Shown piece by piece: positions 12,401 to 23,830 of a DNA stretch of 64,000 nt. A program made the position numbers and the translations under genes. Position 1 is the first letter of the stretch, and every line of letters begins with the position of its first letter. The stretch lies in contig RPFO01000115.1 of the NCBI GenBank assembly GCA_009746045.1, positions 885,234 to 949,233 of the forward strand, given 5' to 3'. Below the pieces are notes generated by a model, which saw only the letters and a list, made by a program, of their open reading frames with translations, was not told the origin of the DNA and did not search any database. This DNA comes from Mesostigma viride. Its lineage: Eukaryota; Streptophyta; Mesostigmatophyceae; Mesostigmatales; Mesostigmataceae.

Positions 12401-15400
12401 AAAATTTGTGCCTGGCTTGCAGACAAGCCTGCGCCAAGAACAGCGACCCAACAAAGCCATCATGCCCAGCTCATGCGCTTGACCACCCAGCAAGCCACCC
12501 ACCGGACCAGGCCTCGCCGTCCTCCGCCCCCTCGCTGCGCGCTGGGATCTGCAGCGAGTTAAGCGTGCGCACCGGCTTGAGCAGCTTCACCGCTCGCAGG
12601 CCGCTGCCGCCGCTCTTACCCAGTGGGCTGAGGGGGATTGGGAGAGGCTTGACGTCAGCACTACCAGCCGTCACGGTGCCGTCTTGCTCCCCCACGGGCC
12701 CCGCGGGCCGGTTGCTGCGCATGCTCCCAGGTTTGGGCGGGGTGAGGGGGGTGGCAGATGCGCCCCCCCTCCCCGCTTTGGCCTGCGCCGCTGCCCTGGG
12801 AGAGACCAGGGACGCGAAACGGGGTGTTTCGTTGGGGCTGACAACGCTCGCTGTTGCCGCCGCCGTGGCCGCATCGGTGAGCCCTAGCTGCTGAAGTAGC
12901 TGTGCGTGGGGCGGCGTCCAGAACACGAGCGAGGCGCTGGGTTGGCCCAGCCTGGTAGCGGGGGGGACGAGAATGCACGAGGACCAGGGGTGTGTGGGCG
13001 AGATAGTGACGGATGTCAGTGCAAGCCAAAAGGAGCCCGTCCATGCGTCCCCTGACGCGCCCTGCCACCGCGAAGGGAGGTCGCCTTGCAAAGCTGTAGT
13101 GACCGAGGGTCACCCCAACGACGTTTCTCGATGGGCTATCGTTGCCGGATCTGATGTCGCTCTGCTAGGTGAGATTGTGGGTGCAGCCCCACTCACCTCT
13201 GGGAGGCTGCCCCCCACATATCCTAGTATACTATGCTGCTATGCATTGCCGACCTCTGCTTGCGCGTCGCATACCCCATGTTGGCCATCGTGATGGTCAA
13301 TGATCATTTTGACGGTACATGCCCCGTACTCTGCACCTCACCTCGCCATGCGTATGGCATGCCCCCCCTCTCCCTCCCCCCCTCCCCCCTCCCCCCCTCC
13401 CCCCCTTCCCCCCTGCCCCCCTCCCCCCCCTCCCCCCTCCCCCCCCCACCCCGCCCCACCCACCCACCCCACCCACCCACTTCCACCCACCCCCACCCAC
13501 CCCAGCCCGGGTGCGGGCCCGGGCGGGGCGGGGGCGGGTGGCCGGGGTCGGGCGGGCCGGGGCGGGGCGGGGCGGGGACGGGGGCGGGGCGGGGGCGGGG
13601 CGGGCCGGGGCGGGGTGGCGGGGGCGGCGGCCTGGGGGGGCGACGGGGGGCGGCGGGGGCGGGTGGTCGGGCGGGGGGAAGGGGCGGGGCGGGCGGGGAG
13701 CGGGGGGGGCGGGGGGGCGGAGCGGCGCGGGGCGCGGGGGGGCGGGGCGGGGTCGGGGCGGGGGGGGAGGGCGGGGCGGCGCGGGCGGCGGGGCGGGGGT
13801 GGGGCGGCGGGGGTGGCGGGGGGGGAGGCGTGAGGGACGAGGGGAGGAGAGGGAGTGAGGGGCAGACGGGGAGAGCAGATGGGGCCTGGCGGGAGTGAAA
13901 GTGTGGGGCGGCGAGGGGAAGTGGCGGGGTCGGGGGGCAGGTGGGGCTGGGGCGGGACAGGTGTTGGGTGGGTGGNNNNNNNNNNNNNNNNNNNNNNNNN
14001 GGTGGGGTGGGGTGGGGTGGGTGGGGTGGCTCTTGGTGGGTGGGGTGCGTGCGGGTGGTGGAGTGGGGTTGGGGTGGGTGGAGGTGGTGGGGTGGGTGGT
14101 GGAGGTGGGTGGGTGGGTGGGGTGGCGTGGAGTGGGTGGGGTGGGGTGTCGGGCGGGGCGGGATGGGGCGGGGCGGGGGGTGGGGGGTGTGGTGGGGTGG
14201 GGTGGGGGGATGCAGGTGGCGTGGGTGGGGTGGGTTAGAGGTGGGGTGCGGGGGGTGGGGTGTGGGGGGTCGGGGGTGGGGTGGGGGTGGGTGGGGGGTG
14301 GGGTGGGGTGGGGTGGTGGTGGGTGGGGGGGTGGAGGGTGGGTGGGTGGCGGTGGGGGGTGGGGTGGGTGGGTTGGGTGGGCCCATGGGTGGGGTGGGGT
14401 GGGGTGGGGTGGGGTGGGGTGGGTGGGGGAGGTGGGTGGGTGTGGGTGGGGTGGGTGAGAAGGGGTGGGGTGGGGGTGTGGTGGAAAGTGAGTGGGGGGA
14501 TGGGTGGAAGTGGTTGGTGCGGGGTGGGTGAAGTGGGTGGTGGGGGGGGTGGAAAGTGGGTGGGTGGGGGTGGGTGGGGTGGATGGTGGGTTGGGGGGCG
14601 GGCGTGGCGGGGCGGGGCGGGACGGACGGGCGGTGGCGGGCGGGGCGGGGCGGGCGGGCGGGGCGGGGCGGGGCGGGCGGGTAGCGGCGGTGGCGGGCGG
14701 CGCGGGGCGGGGCGGCGGGCGGGGCGGGCGCGGGGAGCCGGCTCTGGGCGGGACGGTCTGGCGGGGCGGGGCGGGGGCGGGCTGGGCGGAGGCGGGCGGC
14801 GGCGGGGCGGCGAGGGCGGGGCGGGCGGGGGGGGCGGGGGGCGGGGGCGGGGCGGGCGGGGCGGGGCGGAGGGGCGGCGCGGAGGCGGCGGCCGGGCGGC
14901 GGGCGGGTAGGGGCGGGGCGCAGCGGCGGCGCGGCGGGCGGGGCGGGGGGTGGGACGGGGCGGGGCGGGCGTGGGGCGGGCGGGGTGGTGGGGGGTGGGC
15001 GGGGGTGGGTGGGGTGGAGGATGGGTGGCGTGGGGTGGGGTGGGTGGGTGGGGTGGGTGGATGCTGGTGGTGTGAGGTGGGTGGGGTGGGGGGGAGTGGA
15101 GGCTGGGTGGGTGCGGTGGGGGGGGGTGGGTGGGTGGAGGTGGGGTCTGGGGTGGGTGGGGTGGCGGTGGGTGCGGGTGGGGTGGTGGGGTGGGGTGGGG
15201 TGGGGTGGTGTGGGTTGGGGTGGGGTGGGTGGGTGGGTGGGGTGGTGGGGTGGGGTGGGTTGGGCGTGGGGGCGGGGCGGGGCGGAGCGGGGGTGTGTGG
15301 GTTGGTGGTGGGTGGGTTAGCGGGGATGGTGGTGGCGTTGGAGTTGGGTGGGGCTGAGGTGGGGGTGGGGTGGGGTGGGGGTGGGTGGGTGGGGGGGTGG

Positions 15401-18400
15401 GGGGGTGCGTGGTGGGGTGGGGTTGGGGGGGTGGGGTGGAGAGACAATCATGGAAGGATCGGGTGGGGGCTCGGGGTGGTGGGTGTGGTGGGCGTGGGGT
15501 GGCCGGTGAGGGTGGGGTGTGGGTGGGGTGGGGGGGTGGGGATGGGGTGGCGTGGGTGGGGTGGGGGGGTGCTGGTGGCGGTGGGTGGGTGGTGGTGCTG
15601 GGGTGGGTGGGGTGGGTGGGGTGGGCTTGGAAGGAGGGGGTGGGGTGGGTGGAGTGGGTGAGGTGGGATGGGGAGTGGTGGGTAGGGGTGGGTGGAGGGT
15701 GGGTGGTGGGTGGGTGGAGGGGGGGTGAGTGGGTGGGGTGGGGTGGTGGGGGCGGCAGGGCGGGGCGCGGGCGGGGCGGACGGCGGGGCGGGCGCGGGCG
15801 GGGCGGGGCGGGCGGGGCGGGGCGGGGCAGGGCGGGCGGGCGGGGCGGGGCGGGGCGGGCGGCGGGCGGGCGGGGCGGGCGGGGCGGGCGGGCGGGCGGG
15901 GCGGGCGGGGGGCGGCGGCGGGCGGGGCGGGGCGGGCGGGGCGGGCGGGGCGGGGCGGGGCGGGCGGGGCGGGGCGGGGCGGGGCGGGGCGGGGCGGGGC
16001 GGGGCGGGGCGCGGGGGCGGCGGCGGGCGGGGCGGGGCGGGGCGGGCGGGCGGGGCGGGGCGGGGGGCGGGCGGGGCGGGGGGCGGGGCGGGGCGGGGCG
16101 GGGCGGGCGGCGAGGCGGGGCGGGGCGGGCGGGGCGGGGGGGGCGGGGCGGGCGGGGCGGGGGGAGCGGGGCGGGCGGGCGGGGCGGGGCGGGGCGGGGC
16201 GGGCGGGGCGGGCGGGGCGGGGGCGGGCGGGCGGGCTGGGCGGGCGGGCGGGGCGGGGCGGCGGGGCGGGGCGGCGGGGTGGCGTGGGGCGGGGCGGGCG
16301 GGGCGGCGGGCGGGGCCGGGCGGGGCGGGCGGGGCGGGGCGGGCGGGCGGCGGGCGGGCGGGGCGGGCGGGGGCGGGGCGGGGCGGGGCGGGGCGGGGCG
16401 GGGGGCGGGGCGGGCGGGGCGGGGCGGGGCGGGGCGGGCGGCGCGGGGGCGGGCGGGGCGGGGCGGGCGGGGCGGGCGGGCGGGGCGGGGCGGCGCGGGG
16501 CGGGGCGGGGGGGTGGGCGGGGCGGGGCGGCTGGGTGGGCGGGGCGGCGGCGTGGGTGGGGGTGGGGTGGGGGTGGGGTGGGGGGGTGGGCGTGGGGTGG
16601 GGTGGGTGGGTGGGGTGGGGTGGGGTGGGGTGGGGTGGGGTGGGGTGGGTGTGGGGTGGGGTGGGTGGGGTGGGGTGGGGTGGGGTGGGTGGGTGGGGTG
16701 GGGTGGGGTGGGGTGGGGTGGGGTGGGGTGGGGTGGGTGGGGTGGGGTGGGTGGTGGGTGGGTGGGTGGGGTGGGGTGGGTGGGGGGTGGGGTGGGGTGG
16801 GGCGGGCGGGATGGGGCGGGGCGGTGGGTGGGTGGTGGTGGGGTGGGGTTGGGGGGATGGGTGGCGTGGGGTGGGGTGGGGTGGGTGGGGTGGGGTGGGG
16901 TGGTGGTGGGTGGGTGGGGTGGGGTGGGGTGGGGTGGGTGGGGTGGGGTGGGGTGGGTGGGGTGGGGTGGTGGGTGGGTGGGGTGTGGTGGGGTGGGGTG
17001 TGGGTGGGGTGGGGTGGGGTGGGGTGGGTGGTGGGGGGGTGGGGTGGGGTGGGGTGGGGTGGGGTGGGGTGGGGTGGGGTGGGTGGGTGGGGTGGGGGGT
17101 GGGTGGGGTGGGTGGGTGGGGGCTGGGCTGGGCTGGGCTGGGGCTGGGCTGGCTGGGCTGGGCTGGGCTGGGCTGGGCTGGGCTGGGCTGGGCTGGGCTG
17201 GGCTGGGCTGGGCTGGCTGGCTGGGCTGGCTGGCTGGGCGGGCTGGGGCTGGGCTGGGCTGGGCTGGGCTGGGCTGGGCTGGGCTGGGCTGGGTTGGGCT
17301 GGGCTGGGGGGACTGGGCGGGCCGCCCCGCCCCGCCCCGCCCCGCCCCGCCCGCCCCGCCCCGCCCCGCCCCGTCCCGCCCCGCCCCGCCCGCCCCGCCC
17401 GCCCCCACCCCACCCCACCCCACCCACCCCCCCCCACCCACCCACCCCCACCCACCCACTTCCACCCACCCCCACCCACCCACTTCCACCCATCCCCACC
17501 CACCCACTTCCACCCCCCCCACCCACCTTCCACCCACCCCCACCCCACCCACCCCACCCACCCCACCCCACCCACCCCACCCCACCACCCCACCCCACCC
17601 CACCCCACCCCACCCCCACCCCACCCCACCCCACCCCACCCACCCACCCCACCCCACCCCACCCCACCCCACCCCACCCCACCCACCCCACCCCACCCCA
17701 CCCCACCCACCCCACCCACCCCACCCCACCACACCCCACCCCACCCCACCCCACCTCACCCCACCCCACCCCACGCCACCCCATCCCCCAACCCCACCCC
17801 ACCACCACCCACCCACCCCCCGCCCCGCCCCATCCCGCCCCGCCCCACCCACCCCACCCCACCCCACCCCACCCCACCACCCCCCCACCCACCCCACCCC
17901 ACCCACCCCCCACCACCCCACCCACCCCACCCCACCCCACCCCACCCCACCCCACCCCACCCCACCCCACCCCACCCCACCCCACCCCACCCCACCCCAC
18001 CCCACCCCACCCCACCCCACCCACCCCACCCCACCCCCCCCACCCCACCCCCCACCCCCCCCCCCCCCCCCCCCCACCACCCCCCGCCCGCCCCGCCCGC
18101 CCCGCCCCGCCCCACCCCGCCCCGCCCCGCCCGCGCGCCGCCCCGCCCCGCCCCGCCCCGCCCCGCCCCGCCCCGCCCCGCCCCGCCCCGCCGCCCGCCC
18201 CGCCCCGCCCCGCCCCGCCCCGCCCCGCCCGCCCCGCCCCGCCCCGCCCCGCCCCGCCCCGCCCCGCCCCGCCCCGCCCCGCCCCGCCCCGCCCCGCCCC
18301 GCCCCGCCCGCCCGCCCCGCCCCGCCCCGCCCCGCCCCGCCCCGCCCCGCCCCGCCCCGCCCCGCCCCGCCCCGCCCGCCCCGCCCCGCCCGCCCCGCCC

Positions 18401-19977
18401 CGCCCCGCCCCGCCCGCCCGCCCCGCCCCGCCCCGCCCCGCCCCGCCCCGCCCCGCCCCGCCCCGCCCCGCCCCGCCCCGCCCCGCCCCGCCCCGCCCCG
18501 CCCCGCCCCGCCCGCCCCGCCCCGCCCCGCCCCGCCCCGCCCCGCCCCGCCGCCCCGCCCGCCCCGCCCCGCCCCGCCCCGCCCCGCCCCGCCCCGCCCC
18601 GCCCCGCCCCGCCCCGCCCCGCCCCGCCCCGCCCCGCCCCGCCCCGCCCCGCCCCGCCCGCCCCGCCCCGCCCCGCCCCGCCCCGCCCCGCCCGCCCCCG
18701 CCCCGCCCCGCCCCGCCCCGCCCCGCCCCGCCCCGCCCCGCCCGCCCCGCCCCGCCCCGCCCCGCCCCGCCCCGCCCCGCCCCGCCCCGCCCCGCCCCGC
18801 CCCGCCCCGCCCGCCCCGCCCCGCCCCGCCCCGCCCCGCCCCCCGCCCCGCCCCGCCCCGCCCCGCCCCGCCCCGCCCCGCCCCGCCCCGTCCCGCCCCG
18901 CCCCGCCCCGCCCCGCCCGCCCCCACCCCACCCCACCCCACCCACCCCACCCACCCACTTCCACCCACCCCCACCCACCCACTTCCACCCACCCCCACCC
19001 ACCCACTTCCACCCATCCCCACCCACCCACTTCCACCCACCCCACCCCACCCCTTCCACCCAGCCCCACCCCACCCCACCCACCCCACCCCACCCCACCC
19101 CACCCACCCCACCCCACCCCACCCCACCCCACCCCACCCCACCCACCCCACCCCACCCCACCCCACCCCACCCCACCCCACCCCACCCACCTCTCCATGC
19201 GTATCGCGTGCTCCAGCATTGCGATGCGGTTCTCCAGCATCCCCACCAGGCTCTGGCTGCGCGCCAGGTCGCGCTCCAGGCCCACCACGCTCTCCTGTGG
19301 AAGGGGGGCGCAGGGACATAAACAGGAACCGATAAACAAGGGTGTGATGTGATTCCATGCCAAAACAGCGTCTCCCCTCAAAAGGCTGACCGAAATAGCC
19401 TCAATCTTGAAGATATTACAGGGAAGGGTCGCTGGATGCGATGGCTCCCTTGACCTGCCTAGGATTCTACATCCATCGCGCAGGTGTGAAATTAAGCTGC
19501 TGAAAACCTGACGCAATCAAACAGGTGCTGCTTTCAACATACCGTAATTGACCCATCGGTACTCATGACCATGAATTCATGACAGGCAGCAACGTAAGCT
19601 GTGTAATCAAAGTTCATCGTAGTCACGGGCCTGTTTATATCCTGCTGGGGAAGCCCGAAAGTTACCTCGCATGACAGTCTCGTGGTAGGTAGTTGAATTG
19701 GGTCCCCCCACTAAGAAGACTGTACCCAACGTACCAGCAGGACTTCTCTTTCTCGCATCCACTGCGACTTCAAACATTCGTGGCCTTTCCATTCGTCCTG
19801 CAAGAAACGGATGGCAGACTGAAACGTGCGAGGTCCCTCCTTCAAAGGTCGATTTGCAGCAACCGGATGAGAACGGACCGTCACCGTGGCGATTGCTGGA
19901 GGTGGTTTGCTAGCCTCTTGACTTGGACTAGATCGTCCCTCTTGGGGAAATTTCCTTTGCTTTGGAGACAAAACCAT
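3465..19977 (-). CDS. STRN: Striatin-family WD40 scaffold protein (STRIPAK B''' subunit type), 11 exons
   Basis: Striatins scaffold PP2A and germinal-centre kinases in STRIPAK complexes. Exons on the minus strand, 5' to 3': 19977-19735, 19294-19191, 12951-12503, 11685-10431, 9555-9406, 9111-8996, 8511-8421, 7884-7706, 6221-5973, 4412-4309, 3635-3465 (TAG). All phases agree, giving about 1036 codons. Residues ~54-115 form the amphipathic coiled-coil block ([10 protein letters not shown], then [15 protein letters not shown]), aligning with the striatin dimerisation/caveolin-binding region. Residues ~133-142 ([11 protein letters not shown]) match the conserved RQLLRQYLQEVGYTD-like motif. A low-complexity Ser/Gly/Pro linker of about 500 aa follows. 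WD40 repeats run from ~650 to the end ([64 protein letters not shown]). The start is uncertain: ATG at 19977 is the first in frame, but TTTCAG before 19818 could be an acceptor, with exon 1 further upstream. Exon 3 may instead start at 12936, in the same phase. Confidence 0.85.
4605..5457. repeat. 31-bp minisatellite in striatin intron 9, about 27 copies
   Basis: The unit is about AAACAAACCAAGCCATGAGG followed by AAGGCACACCT. Copies differ mainly in the last bases (CACCT, CGCCC, CGCCT, CACGT) and in AGCC versus ACCC. It lies between exons 9 (5973) and 10 (4412). The 31-bp unit shifts frame each copy, so long open frames across it are incidental. Confidence 0.9.
7041..7665. repeat. (CCCACG)n hexanucleotide array in striatin intron 8
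   Basis: About 104 copies of CCCACG with three small interruptions (near 7139, 7187-7200 and 7430). It lies between exons 8 (ends 7706) and 9 (starts 6221). On the gene's sense strand the RNA would be (CGUGGG)n. Long Ala-Trp, Gly-Val and Arg-Pro frames across it are not coding. Confidence 0.95.
13976..14000. other. Assembly gap of 25 N inside the G-rich intron
   Basis: The only ambiguous bases in the window. The true array length and order at this point are unknown. Confidence 0.99.
15450..19190. repeat. Inverted organisation centred near 17,320
   Basis: Left arm GGGGC block 15750-16540 mirrors right arm CCCGC block 18085-18920. Left GGGGT block 16540-17110 mirrors right CCCAC block 17400-18085. 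A landmark of mixed sequence (GGGATGGGGCGGGGCGG, then GGTGGTGGGG, GGGGTT and GGATGGGTGGCG) at 16800-16875 recurs inverted at 17765-17855, equidistant from 17,320. The centre is GGGCGGGCCGCCC, itself palindromic. Confidence 0.75.
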
Positions 19978-21080
19978 TCTTCAAACATGATCGCCAGAAT
20001 GCTTGCTCATTTGAATTCCTCCTAGGCGTCAATTCAGCAATCATATGGAAGTGGCAGTGCCGTGCACCTAGACAACCAAAGCAAAATGGCCGACTTAATT
20101 TACATTGACTTACATTCCGAGAAAATAAAAGCTAAATTAACTGCCATAGCGTATCGTGCCACATCTACGCGTGCAAGGCTTTCTCGATCTGGGCAACGCT
20201 CATCAATCACATTGACCGACATTAGGTAATAGCTCGGGATCGGCATTGAAATGAGTAATGACGTTGCAGACTTGCAGGCACGGGGCAAATGCGCCCGAAT
20301 AAAAATCCTGTCAGAGCTTCCGCGTCCTACTCGGTCCTACAAGTCTACAACAGCCTCGTCTGTACAGCCTCTGTACTCGGTATAGGCCTGTGGGCTAATA
20401 ATGATCAGGGTTGTGAATTTGATATTTTGATAGAGGATGCGTGGAGCGTTGGTTGGTGTTATTTATGAGTGGGGAGAGTGGGGTCGCGTCGCGCCGTGCT
20501 AGGTGCCATAGTGCCAGCCTGTGCCAACGTGTCACAGCCTCACAAGTCACATGCGCGCGCACTTTGAAAATGGCTTGCGCCCTGTTTGCGCCAGGTTCGC
20601 GCAGGTTCGCGCATGCCGAGGCCGGAGGCAGGCACGTGCAGCAAGCCATCGATCCCTTCTGTAAGGTAGTCAATCTTGCAGTGACGATGGGGACTGGTAA
20701 TGTATGTACGTAGGCAAGCCACTAGCCATGAGATTATGAGGGTCATCAAGACAACCAGCTGAGGGTGATGTCGTGAGGAGTTAACCGCCGGAAGATCGAT
20801 TCCGCGTTTGTACTAGGTACTCGCCTCGATGTCCGGTGTAGTTTAATAGGATGGGGATATGGCTGTTGATAAAATGATCATGACACATGAGTTTGTCGCG
20901 AGGATTTTTGCAAAGTCGCTTACAGGGGTGTATAAAATGTTGCTCGGACGGCCCATATATGTTGGATGACATGGCAGCGGATATCACGCCTTGCGGAATG
21001 TATATGTTAAGGCGGACTGTCTAGCCACGTCTATGGACCCTGTATGGGCGTGGGATAATAAACACGCAATATTATCCCAG
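19978..21080. other. Spacer upstream of the striatin start, no gene recognised
   Basis: Expected to carry the striatin promoter and 5' UTR (or an unseen first exon) on the minus strand. Base composition drops toward 45-50% GC. Open frames on both strands are short and show no domain. Confidence 0.4.
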
Positions 21081-21189
21081 TTCAGCGTAGATTAGGATAG
21101 AAAGTTTGTTGCATCAAGAACGTCGCATGCCATACATGGTAGCTGATACCAGCCATTGGCCGACTGCGGGGAAGCAGCACGACAATATG

Positions 21190-21671
21190 CATAGGGTCAG
21201 GCCATTCCTTCGTTAACCCAACCATCTGCCTTCCGTCCTGCAAGGGTTGGAGGTGAATGGGACGCGGCAGTCGCCACCAGACAATAAAAGAAGTTTTGGC
21301 ACGGCATGCCAACAGCAGCGCCCACGCTGGCGAGGCGGAGAACTCCCTGTAAGGAATCACGCCGAGCGGTGCCAATGTTTATCCGTAACTTGACTATACC
21401 GTAACTGTTTGTGCCTGTCAATATAGTCTCGATGTACTCGGCAGGAGCTGCTGACCCGTAGCTATCGTGCACGTCCACCTTGTCCTGTGGGCAGGCGCAG
21501 AACGAGCGGGCGAGTGGACGCGTGCCCCACTCCTTCCCTGAGCGCCTTGCGCACCGCGTTCACGCCGAGGTTCCACAACTCCATCAAGAACGCGCCATGC
21601 GGGCAGAGTGTTGTGAAGCCATGCACGCCCATAGGAGGGGATCCCATACCAGCGGAGCAGCCTTGCGCCAC
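21190..21671 (-). other. Unresolved coding-like segment, minus strand
   Basis: The minus strand shows two protein-like stretches in different frames. One holds LMELWNLGVNAVRKALREGV (about 21600-21530). The other holds VDVHDSYGSAAPAEYIETIL (about 21480-21415). A possible acceptor CCCACAG lies between them at ~21490, but no intron length fits well and I recognise no family. It could be two exons of an unknown gene or a relic. Confidence 0.25.
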
Positions 21672-22066
21672 GTCATCCGTGACAAGGAAAGCGAGTCATA
21701 CCGACCGCACGACTGTCCCATTGCAGAATGGTTGGGAGGCCATGCCACCCAATGCCGCACGGGTGCGTGCACGGGGAACTCTCACCATGCGCCCATCGAG
21801 TCGATTTTGTTGCAAAACATAGCTGTTGATTTGTTGCAAAACATACCTTGGTCATTCCCTGTCACTTTGGTCATTCTCCACCAGCCCCCCTACCTGTGCC
21901 CCTGACCTGCCCCTTCCTAGTCCCGATGCGGTGCAGTTAAAATGAATCTTGTAATTGTTACATGCAGCCCATCATACCGGCCCCCATGGAACGCTACCTT
22001 TGACGCCATCGTTGAGGCTGGCCCCATCGTCATAGTTGCGTGCACACCTACGTCAGATCCTGTCGG

Positions 22067-23690
22067 TCTTGTGCCTTGGGCCTTGTGCCTTGTGCCTTGT
22101 GCCTTGGGCCTTGGGCCTTGTGCCTTGTGCCTTGGGCCTTGTGCCTTGTGTCTTGTGCCTTGTGCCTTGTGCCTTGCGCCTTGTGCCTTGTGCCTTGTGC
22201 CTTGTGCCTTGTGCCTTGTGCCTTGTGCCTTGTGCCTTGTGCCTTGTGCCTTGTGCCTTGTGCCTTGTGCCTTGTGCCTTGTGCCTTGTGCCTTGTGTCT
22301 TGCGCCTTGTGCCTTGCGCCTTGTGCCTTGTGCCTTGTGCCTTGTGCCTTGTGCCTTGTGCCTTGTGTCTTGTGCCTTGGGCCTTGTGCCTTGTGCCTTG
22401 TGCCTTGCGCCTTGTGCCTTGGGCCTTGGGCCTTGCGCCTTGTGCCTTGTGCCTTGGGCCTTGTGCCTTGTGCCTTGGGCCTTGTGCCTTGTGCCTTGTG
22501 CCTTGCGCCTTGTGCCTTGGGCCTTGGGCCTTGGGCCTTGGGCCTTGGGCCTTGGGCCTTGGGCCTTGGGCCTTGGGCCTTGGGCCTTGGGCCTTGTGCC
22601 TTGGGCCTTGGGCCTTGGGCCTTGGGCCTTGGGCCTTGGGCCTTGGGCCTTGGGCCTTGTGCCTTGTGCCTTGTGCCTTGGGCCTTGGGCCTTGTGCCTT
22701 GTGCCTTGTGCCTTGGGCCTTGGGCCTCGTGCCTTGTGCCTTGTGCCTTGTGCCTCGTGCCTTGTGCCTTGTGCCGTGTGCCTTGTGCCTTGTGCCTTGT
22801 GCCTTGTGCCTTGTGCCTTGTGCCTTGCGCCTTGTGCCTTGTGCCTTGTGCCTTGTGCCTTGTGCCTTGTGCCTTGTGCCTTGTGCCTTGTGCCTTGTGC
22901 CTTGTGCCTTGCGCCTTGCGCCTTGTGCCTTGTGCCTTGTGCCTTGTGCCTTGCGCCTTGTGCCTTGCGCCTTGGGCCTTGGGCCTTGGGCCTTGGGCCT
23001 TGGGCCTTGGGCCTTGTGCCTTGGGCCTTGTGCCTTGTGCCTTGTGCCTTGGGCCTTGGGCCTTGGGCCTTGGGCCTTGGGCCTTGGGCCTTGTGCCTTG
23101 TGCCTTGTGCCTTGTGCCTTGTGCCTTGTGCCTTGTGCCTTGTGCCTTGTGCCTTGTGCCTTGTGCCTTGTGCCTTGTGCCTTGTGCCTTGTGCCTTGTG
23201 CCTTGCGCCTTGTGCCTTGGGCCTTGGGCCTTGGGCCTTGGGCCTTGTGCCTTGGGCCTTGTGCCTTGGGCCTTGTGCCTTGTGCCTTGTGCCTTGTGCC
23301 TTGTGCCTTGTGCCTTGTGCCTTGTGCCTTGTGCCTCGTGCCTTGCGCCTTGGGCCTTGGGCCTCGGGCCTTGGGCCTTGGGCCTTGGGCCTTGGGCCTT
23401 GGGCCTTGGGCCTTGGGCCTTGGGCCTTGGGCCTTGGGCCTTGGGCCTTGGGCCTTGGGCCTTGGGCCTTGGGCCTTGGGCCTTGGGCCTTGGGCCTTGG
23501 GCCTTGGGCCTTGGGCCTTGGGCCTTGGGCCTTGGGCCTTGGGCCTTGGGCCTTGGGCCTTGGGCCTTGGGCCTTGGGCCTTGGGCCTTGGGCCTTGGGC
23601 CTTGGGCCTTGGGCCTTGGGCCTTGGGCCTTGGGCCTTGGGCCTTGGGCCTTGGGCCTTGGGCCTTGGGCCTTGGGCCTTGGGCCTTGGG
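22067..23690. repeat. 7-bp satellite, (TGCCTTG)/(GGCCTTG) variants, about 230 copies
   Basis: Two main variants, TGCCTTG and GGCCTTG, alternate in runs, with rare CGCCTTG, TGTCTTG and TGCCTCG copies. From ~23360 onward it is almost pure GGCCTTG. The heptamer has no stop in most frames, producing 600-770-codon open frames on both strands that are not genes. Confidence 0.95.
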
Positions 23691-23830
23691 ACTCGGGACT
23701 CGGGACTCGGGACTCGGGACTCGGGACTCGGGACTCGGGACTCGGGACTCGGGACTCGGGACTCGGGACTCGGGACTCGGGACTCGGGACTCGGGACTCG
23801 GGACTCGGGACTCGGGACTCGGGACTCATG
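23688..23830. repeat. (GGGACTC)n array, about 19 copies
   Basis: Directly continues the preceding heptamer array with the same period but a different core (GGGACTC instead of GGGCCTT). Ends in a few ATGACTC variants. Confidence 0.93.

Larger units (their letters stand above)
13370..19190. repeat. 5.8-kb G-run/C-run tandem DNA filling striatin intron 2
   Basis: On the plus strand: C-runs 13370-13505, G-runs 13505-17320, C-runs 17320-19190. Within it, blocks alternate between GGGGT and GGGGC units (and complements), plus GGGCT at 17110-17310. The intron is bounded by exon 2 (donor GTGGGT at 19190) and exon 3 (acceptor before 12951 or 12936). All long open frames here are low-complexity artefacts. 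The density of G-runs predicts strong G-quadruplex potential on alternate strands. Confidence 0.95.

Noticed and set aside
14235-19358. Open frames of 1200-1700 codons of Gly/Arg/Pro/His/Ala on both strands
   Set aside because: They follow the G-run/C-run array in every frame, flip composition at the strand switch, and overlap real striatin exons only by chance.
22067-23690. Interstitial telomere
   Set aside because: The period is 7 as in plant-type telomeres, but the unit (TTGGGCC/TTGTGCC) lacks the TTTAGGG core, so only a resemblance is noted.
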